A stretch of DNA of 12,102 nucleotides from Candidatus Latescibacterota bacterium (GTDB lineage Bacteria; Latescibacterota; UBA2968; UBA8231), in assembly GCA_022827165.1 (NCBI GenBank), contig JAJDTN010000421.1, positions 1 to 12,102 of the forward strand. The letters run 5' to 3'. The first letter of the stretch is position 1, and each line of letters starts with the position of its first letter. Made by a program: the position numbers and the translations under genes. Under the pieces are notes generated by a model. That model had not been told where the DNA came from and did not search any database. It saw nothing but the letters and a program-made list of their open reading frames with translations. This document shows, one piece after another, positions 1 to 7,323 of the stretch.

Positions 1-1
1 T

Positions 2-406
2 CCCTACATGCTCGTCGTGGCCCCGGTCCGGGAGGAGCACCGGCTGCCCTCCGGTTCGACTCCCGGGGGGCTGGAGCGGCGCAACGAGAGGCGCTCCACG
101 GTCCCGGCCATCACCCACGTCGACTACTCGGCCCGCGTGCAGACCGTCGACGCCGGCCACCACCCCCGGTTCCGCGGGATCGTCGAGCGCTTCAAGGAGC
201 GGACGGGGATACCGGTCCTGATCAACACCAGCTTCAACGTCCGCGGCGAGCCGATGGTGAACACCCCCGCCGACGCCTACCGCTGCTTCATGGCCACCGG
301 CATGGACGCCCTGGTCCTGGAGAGCTGCCTCCTTCTGAAGGAGGACCAGCCCGAGGCCCGGGCCTTCGACGCCTCGGCGTACCTCGCCGAGTTCGCCCTG
401 GACTGA
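2..406 (+). CDS. Carbamoyltransferase, C-terminal end (partial, cut by window start)
   Basis: This reading frame is open from base 2 and ends at TGA 404-406, so only about 134 C-terminal residues of a protein that is usually near 600 are present. Visible family motifs are PYMLVVAPV at the very edge, THVDYSARVQTVD, and IPVLINTSFNVRGEPMVNTP followed by a D-A-(F/Y)-x-C-F motif and the MDALVL strand. These are hallmarks of the C-terminal domain of the NodU/CmcH/HypF-like carbamoyltransferases, which move a carbamoyl group from carbamoyl phosphate onto a hydroxyl of a sugar, antibiotic or toxin precursor. The N-terminal catalytic (TsaD-like) domain lies outside the window, so its completeness cannot be judged. 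The SxtJ-type gene starts 17 bases downstream, which supports an operon. The acceptor substrate cannot be inferred; a surface glycan or small metabolite are both possible. The family assignment is firm. Confidence 0.93.
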   Translation, partial: PYMLVVAPVREEHRLPSGSTPGGLERRNERRSTVPAITHVDYSARVQTVDAGHHPRFRGIVERFKERTGIPVLINTSFNVRGEPMVNTPADAYRCFMATGMDALVLESCLLLKEDQPEARAFDASAYLAEFALD

Positions 407-423
407 GGGAGACCACCTGTCCC

Positions 424-861
424 ATGCTCCGGATCGACCTCCGGCCCGACCGACGCAAGCTGCGGCACTTCGGCTTCATCGCCCTCGCCGGCTTCGGCGC
501 CCTGGCGGTCATGGCCTGGTTCGAGCGGCTGGTCTTCGCCTTCGGCCTCGGCGACGCCCGTCCCATCGCCGCCGGGGTCCTGGCGGGGCTGGGACTCCTG
601 TCGGCCCTTCTCTCCCTCGTCCACCCCAGGGCCAACCGTCCCTTGTACGTCGGCCTCACCCTGCTCGCCCTGCCGGTCGGCTACCTGGTCTCCTACCTGG
701 CGATGGGCGCCTTGTTCTACCTCCTCATCACGCCCCTGGGCCTGTTCTTCCGGATCGTCGGGCGCGACCCCCTGCACCGGCGGTTCCGACGGGAGGCCCG
801 GTCCTACTGGATCCCCCTGGGGCCGCGCCCCCCCCGGGAGCGCTACTTCCGGCAGTTCTGA
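424..861 (+). CDS. SxtJ-type membrane protein
   Basis: This 145-residue integral membrane protein has hydrophobic segments at about residues 16-33 and 47-67, and a long stretch at 74-110 that probably forms two helices. A charged cytosolic-looking tail follows, with RDPLHRRF near 114-121 and SYWI near 127-130. Size, topology and the DPL...R...SYW tail match the SxtJ family, named after a small membrane protein of the saxitoxin cluster whose biochemical role is unknown to me. It starts at ATG 424. An AGGGAG motif at 406-411 is the only ribosome-binding candidate, with a long spacer. It lies between a carbamoyltransferase and a DUF5989-type gene, an order I recognise from many bacterial clusters, so it may work with the carbamoyltransferase at the membrane. 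That functional link is inference. Confidence 0.85.
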   Translation: MLRIDLRPDRRKLRHFGFIALAGFGALAVMAWFERLVFAFGLGDARPIAAGVLAGLGLLSALLSLVHPRANRPLYVGLTLLALPVGYLVSYLAMGALFYLLITPLGLFFRIVGRDPLHRRFRREARSYWIPLGPRPPRERYFRQF

Positions 862-881
862 CCCCGGAGACGGAGACCGAC

Positions 882-1082
882 GTGACAGACGATCCGAAGA
901 GCGACGATCTCGCCGCCCAGGCCCGGCAGAAGCGCAGCGGGCTGGCCTCCGAGTTTCTCGCCTTCCTGAGGGACAACAAGAAGTGGTGGCTGGCGCCGAT
1001 CCTGCTCACCGTCGCCGGCCTCGGGCTGGTGGTCATGCTCAGCGGCACCGCCGCGGCGCCCTTCATCTACACCCTGTTCTGA
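882..1082 (+). CDS. DUF5989-type small membrane protein
   Basis: This 66-residue protein starts at GTG 882; GGAG at 872-875 lies six bases upstream and supports that start. The N-terminal 20 residues are polar. The core is EFLAFLRDNKKWW (residues 24-36), followed by a single hydrophobic helix at about 38-55 and the C-terminal end APFIYTLF. A (F)L(R)-x-NKKWW box followed by one helix and a PFIYTLF end is typical of the DUF5989 family, which commonly sits next to SxtJ-type and carbamoyltransferase genes. The function is unknown. The gene begins 20 bases after the SxtJ-type stop, so the three plus-strand genes are probably co-transcribed. It ends 68 bases before the convergent minus-strand gene. 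No strong terminator is visible in that gap. Confidence 0.85.
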   Translation: MTDDPKSDDLAAQARQKRSGLASEFLAFLRDNKKWWLAPILLTVAGLGLVVMLSGTAAAPFIYTLF

Positions 1083-1150
1083 TCCCTTCGGCGGCGGCGC
1101 ACCGCTGGCGGGAGAGCGGCCTGCCCCGGCTGGAAGCCCCGGGAAGGCGA

Positions 1151-2014
1151 CTACTGCTCGGTGGGGGCGCTGCCGTCGGCGGCGGCGGTGGAGTCGGGTG
1201 CCGACGCCTGGTCGTGAAGCACGAGGAGGCGCACGTCCTTGAGGCCGATGGCGAACCGGGAGGAGCCGGCGTACCCGGTGAAGGCGGAGTCGACGCGGCT
1301 GTGGTACTGGTAGTCGCGCTCGCCGGCGAGGCGCACGGGGCTGGCCTCGACGGTGGCCGTGATCGTCTTCCCCGATCTCAGGGAGATGACGATCGGCCGG
1401 ACCTCGATCCCGGCCTCCCTGAACTCGATCTTCTCGATCTTGCCCATGTCGAGGCTGCGCCGCCTCCGGCCCTGCTCGAAGGCGAACTCCCGCTGGCCGC
1501 GGAAGAGAAGGTTCTGAACCTGGAACATGCGGCCCTTCTCGTTGACCACCGTCGCCCGCAGGGGCGGCTTCGGCTTGATCGGCACGCCGGAGTCCGGATG
1601 GTGCATGACGACCTCGGCCACGTCGCGCAGCAGGATCGTGAAGGGGCCGAGCCGGGTCGAGCCCGTAGCGCTCTCCGGCGCGATGCCGCCGCCGAGGGCC
1701 TCCACGTTGGCCGTGGTGGAGGCGATGACGTAGGTCCCGCGCTCCTCCTTGCCGGTGCGCATTCGAACCACGAGGTCCTGCTGCTCCTCGCGGGGACCGC
1801 TGGCGAAGCGGAAACGGTCGATCTCGCGCAAGGGGACGTCCCGGCGGACGCTCCCCAGGTAGTACGACAGGGAGGTCTTGCCCCGGATCTTGAACTTCGT
1901 CAACTCGAAGCGGTTTCCCTGCCGGTCGATGAGGGTGGCCGCCAGGTCGGCCGCCGACGGCGCCGCCCCGAGGGCGAGGAGGCAGGAGGCGAGGGTGAGG
2001 ATGCGAGCCGCCAT
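1151..2014 (-). CDS. Secreted protein with two-fold internal repeat, function unknown
   Basis: This is a 287-residue protein. Residues 1-21 look like a Sec signal peptide (MAARI, hydrophobic core, then AAPSA before ADLA). I do not recognise a named domain. The mature part consists of two similar halves. Residues 26-70 (IDRQGNRFELTKFKIRG... ending EIDRFRF) resemble 153-198 (VNEKGRMFQVQNLLFRG... ending KIEKIEF). Residues 81-138 (VVRMRTGKE... ending LLRDVAEVVMHH) resemble 208-267 (VISLRSGKT... ending GLKDVRLLVLHD). Each half is predicted to be mostly beta strand. The start ATG at 2014-2012 shares one base with the stop of the upstream lipoprotein gene (TGATG), so the two are likely translationally coupled and may act together in the periplasm. 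The C-terminal tail (about 268-287) is low-complexity and rich in Ala, Ser and Asp. Confidence 0.82.
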   Translation of the reverse strand: MAARILTLASCLLALGAAPSAADLAATLIDRQGNRFELTKFKIRGKTSLSYYLGSVRRDVPLREIDRFRFASGPREEQQDLVVRMRTGKEERGTYVIASTTANVEALGGGIAPESATGSTRLGPFTILLRDVAEVVMHHPDSGVPIKPKPPLRATVVNEKGRMFQVQNLLFRGQREFAFEQGRRRRSLDMGKIEKIEFREAGIEVRPIVISLRSGKTITATVEASPVRLAGERDYQYHSRVDSAFTGYAGSSRFAIGLKDVRLLVLHDQASAPDSTAAADGSAPTEQ

Positions 2015-2706
2015 CAGCGCTGCGGCTCCTGCTGCTGCGTCTCCGGCCCCTCCTGCGTCTCGGTGCCCAGATCGATGATCACCGGCGTGGGCCGGCCGAA
2101 GGCGACCTCGAAGGACCGGATCTCGTCGAGCCCCGAGGGGCTGTTCTCGAGGCGCAGCTTGTAGGTGCCCACGGGCAGGATGAAGTAGCGCAACTCGCCG
2201 GTGGTCATGCCCCGGCCGAGGACGGTGCGCATGGTGTAGTCCAGGAAGAGGAACGGGATCTGGGTGAACCCCTGCCCGCCGGTGATCAGGACCTGCACCC
2301 TGCCGAGCTGGAGGACGACGTGGGCCTCCTGCCCCATCTGGATCTTCACGCCGCGCTCGACGATGCTGTCCTTGATGTCGGTGTTGACGGTGACGTCGTA
2401 GGTGCCCGGGTCGAGGTCGACGACGAGTCGGTTCTCGGACCACGAACGCTCGAAGGCGGAGGGCGAGAAGGCGGAGGCCCTCGGCATGTCCTCGTAGACG
2501 ATCTCTCCGCTCTCGGCGTCCTCGACGAAGAAGTTCAGCTCCTGGATGCCGCCGGCCTCGAGGAAGAGCCGGCCCTTGCCCTCGGGGATCGGGGGAGGTC
2601 CGTAGTCGGACCCGCCGCCGCTCTGGGTGCTGGCGCAGGAGAGCAGGAAACAGGACGCCAGAGGCGCGGCGAACCGCCGCCATGTCGATCGAATTCGGGA
2701 GGTCAC
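2014..2706 (-). CDS. Lipoprotein with two beta-sandwich-like modules
   Basis: This 230-residue protein starts at GTG 2706-2704, with AGGAGG five bases upstream (plus-strand 2712-2717). The N-terminus is a lipoprotein signal: basic residues 4-11, hydrophobic 12-22, and lipobox LLSC with the predicted lipidated Cys24. A Gly/Pro-rich spacer follows. The mature part has two similar units. Unit one contains VVDLDPGTYDVTVN (about 95-108) followed by a strand ending in VVLQLG. Unit two contains FILPVGTYKLRLEN (about 175-188) followed by VIIDLG. The 'PGTY + beta strands' pattern is typical of PEGA/carboxypeptidase-regulatory-like sandwiches, but I cannot name the family. The last 17 residues are Gln/Glu/Pro-rich. 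It lies 40 bases after the glycosyltransferase and overlaps the next gene by one base, so it is probably part of the same envelope operon. Confidence 0.84.
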   Translation of the reverse strand: MTSRIRSTWRRFAAPLASCFLLSCASTQSGGGSDYGPPPIPEGKGRLFLEAGGIQELNFFVEDAESGEIVYEDMPRASAFSPSAFERSWSENRLVVDLDPGTYDVTVNTDIKDSIVERGVKIQMGQEAHVVLQLGRVQVLITGGQGFTQIPFLFLDYTMRTVLGRGMTTGELRYFILPVGTYKLRLENSPSGLDEIRSFEVAFGRPTPVIIDLGTETQEGPETQQQEPQR

Positions 2707-2710
2707 AGGA

Positions 2711-2719
2711 TCCTCCTTT
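2711..2719 (-). promoter_or_regulatory. Shine-Dalgarno site deciding the GTG start at 2706
   Basis: Read on the minus strand this is AAAGGAGGA, followed closely by the GTG at 2706. No ATG gives a plausible lipoprotein signal in this frame, so the motif fixes the start. Confidence 0.7.
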
Positions 2720-2746
2720 CAGAGGAAGAACGCGTCTGTTGGGTAC

Positions 2747-4435
2747 CTAGTTCCCCGCCGGGGAATTGTCAACCAGGCGGACGACGAGGATGTTCCTCTC
2801 CGGCCCCTCCACGGAACGCGCCTGGCGCCGGAAGGAACGTTCGTCCGTACGGAAATCGGGATAGGCGGCGGCCGTGGTCACGCCGCGGGCCAGCAGCTGG
2901 CTCCACAGCGGCTCCGCGCGCTTCACGAACCCCGCCGCCACCACGAAGTAGTCGGCGCCTTCCGCCGCCAGCGAGTCGAGGCGGGAGGCCTCGAAGAGAT
3001 CCGGCGTGATCTGCCAGCCCTTGCGGTGGCAGTAGTAGAGCAGGGTCGGGCTCCGGGTGCGGAACGGGCCGCCGCGGTCCTCGTCGATGTCGCCGGTCAC
3101 CAGCCGCGCATCGGCCGGCATCCGCGCGTCGAGGACGCGTCCGGCGAGCTCGCAGCTGCGATAGTAGTTGTAGATGTTGTTCCCCGGGCGGTAGTAGTCG
3201 CCCACCTTCCAGAGACTGCCGGCGGCCACGGCCGCCAGGGCCAGACCCACCACCGCCCGGGCTCCGGGCGAGCCGGGACGGAGCCGCCGCAGCTGCCGCC
3301 CCGCCACCCCGGACAGGCGCGCGCCCCCCGGCTCCCACAGGGCGGCCAGGGGCGCAGCGGCCAAGACCGCCGCCGGCAGCGTGAAGGGCAGCTGGTAGTA
3401 GTGCAGCCGGCGGTTGCCCTCGGGGATCATGAAGAGGTAGAGCAGCAGGCCGCCGAACCAGGCGTAGAGGGGCCACACCTCGCGCCCTTGCCGGGGGCCG
3501 CCGGCACCGCGGGGCCACAGCCCGACGAGTCCGACCGCCGCCAGAAGGACGCCCATCGGCGTCAGCACGGCTTCGACGAACCGCCCCGCCATGAGGTGGT
3601 AGAAGCCGCCCTGCAGGAGCAGGTCGTGGCTCCACTTGTCGTAACCCCGGCGGCCCCAGATGCCGAAGGTGAGCCCCGTCTGCTCGAAGAGGCCGGCGGC
3701 GTGCACGTGCCAGGCCGCCGCCGGCGCCACCGCCGCCAGCAGGTAGAGCCACAGCGACCCGCGGCGCACGAAGGCAGGCCCCCAGCGGCCGAGGGCCATG
3801 GCCACGAGCGGGAATCCGAGGTACAGGGTCGGGATCTTCAGCGCGAAGCAGAGGCCGGCGATCCCGGCCGCGGCCAGCAGCCAGGCCGTCCCCTCCCGGC
3901 AGGCGCGGCCGAAGGCGCTCAGGGCGGCGGCGCTCAGCAGCAGCATGAGCGCCTCGGGCATGAAGGCGCGGCCGAAGAACAGGCTCAGGGGCAGCATCAG
4001 GTAGATCGCCGCCGCCAGGCGCGCGCCCGCGGCGCTCCCGAGCCAGGCGCGGGCCAGGCAGTACAGGGGGACGGCCGCGGCGGTGGAGAAGAGGGCCGCG
4101 AGCAACCGCCCTATCCACTCGTGGGCGCCGCCGGCCAGGGAGTAGAGGCAGGCCGCGAGGAAGGGGAAGAGGGGCAGGTTCATCTCCACGTATCCCGGCG
4201 TGTTGCCGCGCCAGTCCACGCGGGGATGGAAGAGGGTGAGACCCTCCTCGTGGAAGTTGCGGGCGATGGCCGCCGTGTCGGCCTGGCGCCACGCCTGGTG
4301 GTCGATGAGGGGCGCCGTCACCTCCACGAGGCGGAGGCCGAGGCCGGCCGCCAGGAGCAGGAGGAGCCAGCGGTCGGAGAGCAGGCGGCCGGGTCGCGAG
4401 TCGGCCGCCGGAGTGCTCTTCAGAAGGCCCGCCAA
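2747..4435 (-). CDS. GT-C membrane glycosyltransferase, PMT/ArnT-like (GT39-type)
   Basis: This protein of about 562 residues has a long polytopic membrane region (first helix about 23-37, then many up to about 410) and a C-terminal soluble part (about 415-562). The first loop carries the family signature IDHQAWRQADTAAIARNF (44-61); its Asp45 is the expected catalytic acidic residue of the ArnT/PMT_2 group. A later PEA at 160-162 and HYYQLPF at 345-351 are also typical. Such enzymes use polyprenyl-phosphate sugars and transfer them, on the periplasmic side, to lipids, glycans or proteins; the acceptor here is unknown. The start is uncertain. No ATG or GTG precedes the first helix in frame, so I chose TTG 4435-4433, which overlaps the upstream propeller gene by 16 bases. 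CTG at 4423 is an alternative. The ribosome-binding site is weak. The frame stays open far upstream, antisense or out of frame to the propeller gene, and that part is not real coding. Confidence 0.88.
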   Translation of the reverse strand: MAGLLKSTPAADSRPGRLLSDRWLLLLLAAGLGLRLVEVTAPLIDHQAWRQADTAAIARNFHEEGLTLFHPRVDWRGNTPGYVEMNLPLFPFLAACLYSLAGGAHEWIGRLLAALFSTAAAVPLYCLARAWLGSAAGARLAAAIYLMLPLSLFFGRAFMPEALMLLLSAAALSAFGRACREGTAWLLAAAGIAGLCFALKIPTLYLGFPLVAMALGRWGPAFVRRGSLWLYLLAAVAPAAAWHVHAAGLFEQTGLTFGIWGRRGYDKWSHDLLLQGGFYHLMAGRFVEAVLTPMGVLLAAVGLVGLWPRGAGGPRQGREVWPLYAWFGGLLLYLFMIPEGNRRLHYYQLPFTLPAAVLAAAPLAALWEPGGARLSGVAGRQLRRLRPGSPGARAVVGLALAAVAAGSLWKVGDYYRPGNNIYNYYRSCELAGRVLDARMPADARLVTGDIDEDRGGPFRTRSPTLLYYCHRKGWQITPDLFEASRLDSLAAEGADYFVVAAGFVKRAEPLWSQLLARGVTTAAAYPDFRTDERSFRRQARSVEGPERNILVVRLVDNSPAGN

Positions 4436-5619
4436 CTGGGCGAACGCTCGTCCCGGTCGTCGGTTCGGGTGAGATTGACGGGCATCACCGGTCTCTCGGT
4501 GGTGTCGTCCCAGTCGAAGCCGGCGGCGGGCAGCAGGTAGATGTCGAAGGTGCCGAGTGACCGGCCCCTCTCGTCGGTGACGAACTCGCCGTCCTCGCCG
4601 ACCTTCATCTTCCCCGAGTAGGCCAGGCCGCGGCCATCGGGCGACCACGCCGGGTTGAGCTCGAAGGTGTTCTCCGCCACGGTGACCCGCACTTGCTCGG
4701 TGAGGTCGCCCCCGGCCACGAGCAGCTCCTGGCCGCCGAAGCGTTCGGAGGCCATCACCAGCCGCAGGCCGTCGGGCGACCACGCCGGCTGCTGGTCGAT
4801 CTTCTTGTGCTCGGTGAGGCGGCGCATGCCGCTCCCGTCGACGTCGATCAGGTAGATCTCGTCGTTGCCCTCGGCGCTGGATGTGAAGGCGATCCGGCGG
4901 CCGTCGGGGCTCCAGGCGGGCTCCCGGCCCTCGACGAGCCTGCGCTTGTTGCCGCCGTCGGCATCCATCAGGTAGATGGCCACGTCCCCCTCCCGCTGGC
5001 TGACGAAGGCGATGCGCCCGCCGTCGGGAGACCAGGCGGCCCCCTGGTCGCGCTCGGCGTGCTCGGTGAGCCGGCGCCGGTCGCTGCCGTCGGCGTTCAT
5101 CACCCAGACGTCGATGTTCGACATCACCGTGCCCTGGGTGAACAGGATCTGCCCGCCGTCGGGGGACCACTTCGGCTGCTTCTCCGCTTCGTAGGTGTCG
5201 GTGAGCCGCGAGACCTCGCCCGAGGCCACGTCGACGGTGAAGAGGTCCCAGTTGCGGACGCGGGTCGGCGTCGACGCGTAGAGGATGGTGCCGGTGCGCT
5301 CGAAGGGGGCGTTGGCGCCGGAGGGAATGGAGAACTTCACCTGCTGCCGGGCGACGCCGCTCACCGGGGGCGAGTCGAGGGTCAGACGCCGGGTCTCCAT
5401 GTACTCGCCGGCGACGACGGATACCCGGTAGTCCCCGCTCTTGAGATCCGAGTAGGTGGAGGTGCCGGCCTTGCCGAGCCGGTTGTGGTGCATCTGCAGG
5501 TCCTGCGCGTCGAGCCGCAGCAACTGCCCGTCGCCGCCCTCGATCTCGACGACGACCTCGTTGCTGCCGCATGCGGCCAGGGCCATGCAGGCGGCGGTCA
5601 GGGTAGCTGCGTACCTCAC
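4420..5619 (-). CDS. TolB-type beta-propeller lipoprotein
   Basis: This 399-residue protein starts at GTG 5619-5617, with GGAGG four bases upstream. The signal is short: MRYAA, a hydrophobic stretch, then lipobox LAAC with predicted lipidated Cys17. Residues about 22-100 form a beta-rich N-terminal module. From about 110 to the end there are PD40/WD40-like propeller blades with WSPDG at 151-155, 196-200, 236-240, 280-284 and 325-329, alternating with DVWVMNADGSDRRRLT-type strands. This resembles the propeller of TolB, but it lacks the TolB N-terminal domain and carries a lipid anchor, so it is not the Tol-Pal component itself. It is likely a periplasmic or surface-facing binding scaffold. It is the first gene after a gap of about 106 bases and overlaps the glycosyltransferase start, which suggests coupled expression. 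The ligand cannot be inferred. Confidence 0.9.
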   Translation of the reverse strand: MRYAATLTAACMALAACGSNEVVVEIEGGDGQLLRLDAQDLQMHHNRLGKAGTSTYSDLKSGDYRVSVVAGEYMETRRLTLDSPPVSGVARQQVKFSIPSGANAPFERTGTILYASTPTRVRNWDLFTVDVASGEVSRLTDTYEAEKQPKWSPDGGQILFTQGTVMSNIDVWVMNADGSDRRRLTEHAERDQGAAWSPDGGRIAFVSQREGDVAIYLMDADGGNKRRLVEGREPAWSPDGRRIAFTSSAEGNDEIYLIDVDGSGMRRLTEHKKIDQQPAWSPDGLRLVMASERFGGQELLVAGGDLTEQVRVTVAENTFELNPAWSPDGRGLAYSGKMKVGEDGEFVTDERGRSLGTFDIYLLPAAGFDWDDTTERPVMPVNLTRTDDRDERSPSWRAF

Positions 5620-5725
5620 GTTTCCTCCGTGCGGGCTTCGGTTCGTCGAACGGGTTGGAGGGCGGTCCGCCGGCCGGTGACGGCGCGTGGGCCGCGGCGA
5701 AGCCGTCCCGAGGAGCGGTGCCGCC

Positions 5726-6223
5726 CTACTGGAACAGGTCCTTGACCTTGCCCCAGGTGCTGATGCTGACGTCGGTCGAAGCTCCCGGGGCGATGTCCGG
5801 CCACCCGGCCCCGGCGATCACCTGCCGGGCTTCGGCCCCGGGGCCGCTGGACACCACGGACCCCTCGTGCTCGATCAGGAGATGGTCGGAGCCGCCGGCG
5901 GCGCGCTCGCGCAGCCAGCCGGCGACCGGCCCCGGCCTGGAGGACTCGGAGAGCTCCTGCAGAGCCACTGTCGTCAACCCCGGGACCCGTGCGGGCGAGG
6001 GCGTGACGGCGGTCCACTCGACCTCCGGCAGGCCGCGGATCAGGCGGTGGGTGGTCCGGGCGCGTTCGACCTGGCCTGCCAGGGCGGGATCGAAATAGAA
6101 ATAGCAGTGGTGGCCGGCCGCCTCGGGGCCGGAGGCCCTCGACCCGGGCGGCCCCAGGAGGAGCAGGGCCAGCGCCAGGGCCGGCCCCGGGAGGATGCGC
6201 AGGGTGTCGTGGCTGGAGGTCAT
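5726..6223 (-). CDS. Small secreted protein, function unknown
   Basis: This 165-residue protein has an N-terminal signal peptide (about 1-31: polar start, LALALLLLG core, then SRASG). I do not recognise a named family. The mature part contains one Cys (Cys40, in HHCYFYFD) and an alternation of strands and helices. It includes WTAVTPSPARVPGLTTVALQEL in the middle and SDHLLIEHEGSVVSSGPGAEA near 112-131. The latter looks like the late 'value-plus-Gly turn' strands of a thioredoxin-like fold, but no CxxC is present, so any such fold would be redox-inactive; this is a weak guess. Its ATG shares four bases (ATGA) with the stop of the LarA/lipoprotein gene, implying translational coupling and perhaps a partnership with the lipoprotein half. 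A gap of about 106 bases follows before the propeller gene. Confidence 0.75.
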   Translation of the reverse strand: MTSSHDTLRILPGPALALALLLLGPPGSRASGPEAAGHHCYFYFDPALAGQVERARTTHRLIRGLPEVEWTAVTPSPARVPGLTTVALQELSESSRPGPVAGWLRERAAGGSDHLLIEHEGSVVSSGPGAEARQVIAGAGWPDIAPGASTDVSISTWGKVKDLFQ

Positions 6224-7323
6224 TCCGCGCGCAGCGCGTCGTTGAGACGGATGCTGTCGACGCCTTCCAGGACCCGGCTCTTCGACAGGTGTTCGCTCAG
6301 GATCTGCTCGACCTGGATGGTGCCGACGCGGCTCGGCAGAGTCTTGCCCAGCACCTCGCCGGTCTCGGGGTCCGTCAGCTCCTGGCCCTGGTCCCAGACG
6401 GCGAACTTGTCGCCGTTCCGGATGCCGTCGGCCAAGCCGAGGTTAATGTACGCGACGGCGCCGTCCACTACCATGATCCTCCCGGCGACCTCGAGGGAGG
6501 GAGGGGGCCGGATCTGCTCGGCGATGGCGGCGGCGGCGTTCTTGGCCCAGGCCGCCAGGGCCTTGCCCACCAGGGACTCGCGGAAGGTGTCCGAATTCCA
6601 GGCGAGATCGTCGAGGAAGAAGTACTGCTTGTCGAGAGGGACGAAGGCGGCCGGGTTGGTGATCCCCGTGCGCTTGCTGTCCATCACCCCCTCGGTGGAC
6701 AGCTCCCCTCCCCGGCGCCCGTCGATGGCGTTGACCAGGGTGAGGTCGGCCATGACGATGCCCTCGTAGCTGCGGTATCCGCCGAGGGGCACGGTGGCCT
6801 GGAACCGCTTCATCGTCAGCTCCTCGATGTTGCCGAGGATCACCCAGTCGGCGCCGAGAAAGGCGCCGATGCCGGCCGCGCGAGCGTGTCCGATCTCGCC
6901 GGTGAGCTCCGGCGGTTCCAGGTAGGCCAGGGCCGAGTCGACGGGGACGATGTGGTAGAAGCTGTTGTGGGCGAGGCTGTCGCCCAGGGTCCTCGCCAGG
7001 CCGCGGTGGATGTCCCAGGCCCCCTTGTACTTGGAGCTGTCGAGGAACGGCAGCAGCAGGATCTTCTGTCCCAGGAAGTCCGTGCCGTCTTGGGGGATCA
7101 AGGGCGGCGGCAGCGGCGCCTCGGCGGCCGGCTCGGCGGCGGGTTCCTCCGCCTCCTCCTCCTCCATCATCACCACCGACTCGAGGCCCGGCATGGTGGC
7201 GCAGGCCCCCAGGAGCAGGCCGCTCATGGCGAGAGCGGCGGCCAGGGGCGCCCGGCCCTTGACCGCCGGCCGCGGCCTGCGGCTGCGCGCCAGGACGTAC
7301 GGCCCCCGGGGGACGACCGCCAC
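6220..7323 (-). other. Possible separately translated lipoprotein (C-terminal part of the fused frame)
   Basis: Within the fused frame, GTG at 7323-7321 (residue 412) has GAGG five bases upstream (7329-7332). Starting there gives a protein of about 367 residues. Its N-terminus, with an arginine-rich segment, a hydrophobic core and the LGAC lipobox, is a normal if long lipoprotein signal (Cys at 41). This would let the secreted part be made without the cytoplasmic enzyme. The start is inferred; the lipobox and the domain order are visible in the sequence. Confidence 0.4.

Noticed and set aside
1083..1150. Possible terminator between convergent genes
   Set aside because: Only short, imperfect hairpins are visible (CCGCT/AGCGG and a bulged CCCGG/CCGGG) and no T-run follows on either strand, so I do not call a terminator.
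2627..4540. Long open frame on the plus strand antisense to the GT-C gene
   Set aside because: The translation is rich in Gly, Arg, Glu and Pro with no domain or signal. High GC keeps the antisense frame free of stops. The minus strand has clear GT-C motifs and membrane helices.
4420..5619. Calling the propeller protein TolB of the Tol-Pal system
   Set aside because: It has a lipobox and a different N-terminal module, and no pal, tolQ, tolR or tolA gene is nearby.
5726..6223. Thioredoxin-like assignment for the 165-residue secreted protein
   Set aside because: Only a loose pattern of strands suggests it. There is a single Cys and no CxxC, so I left it as function unknown.
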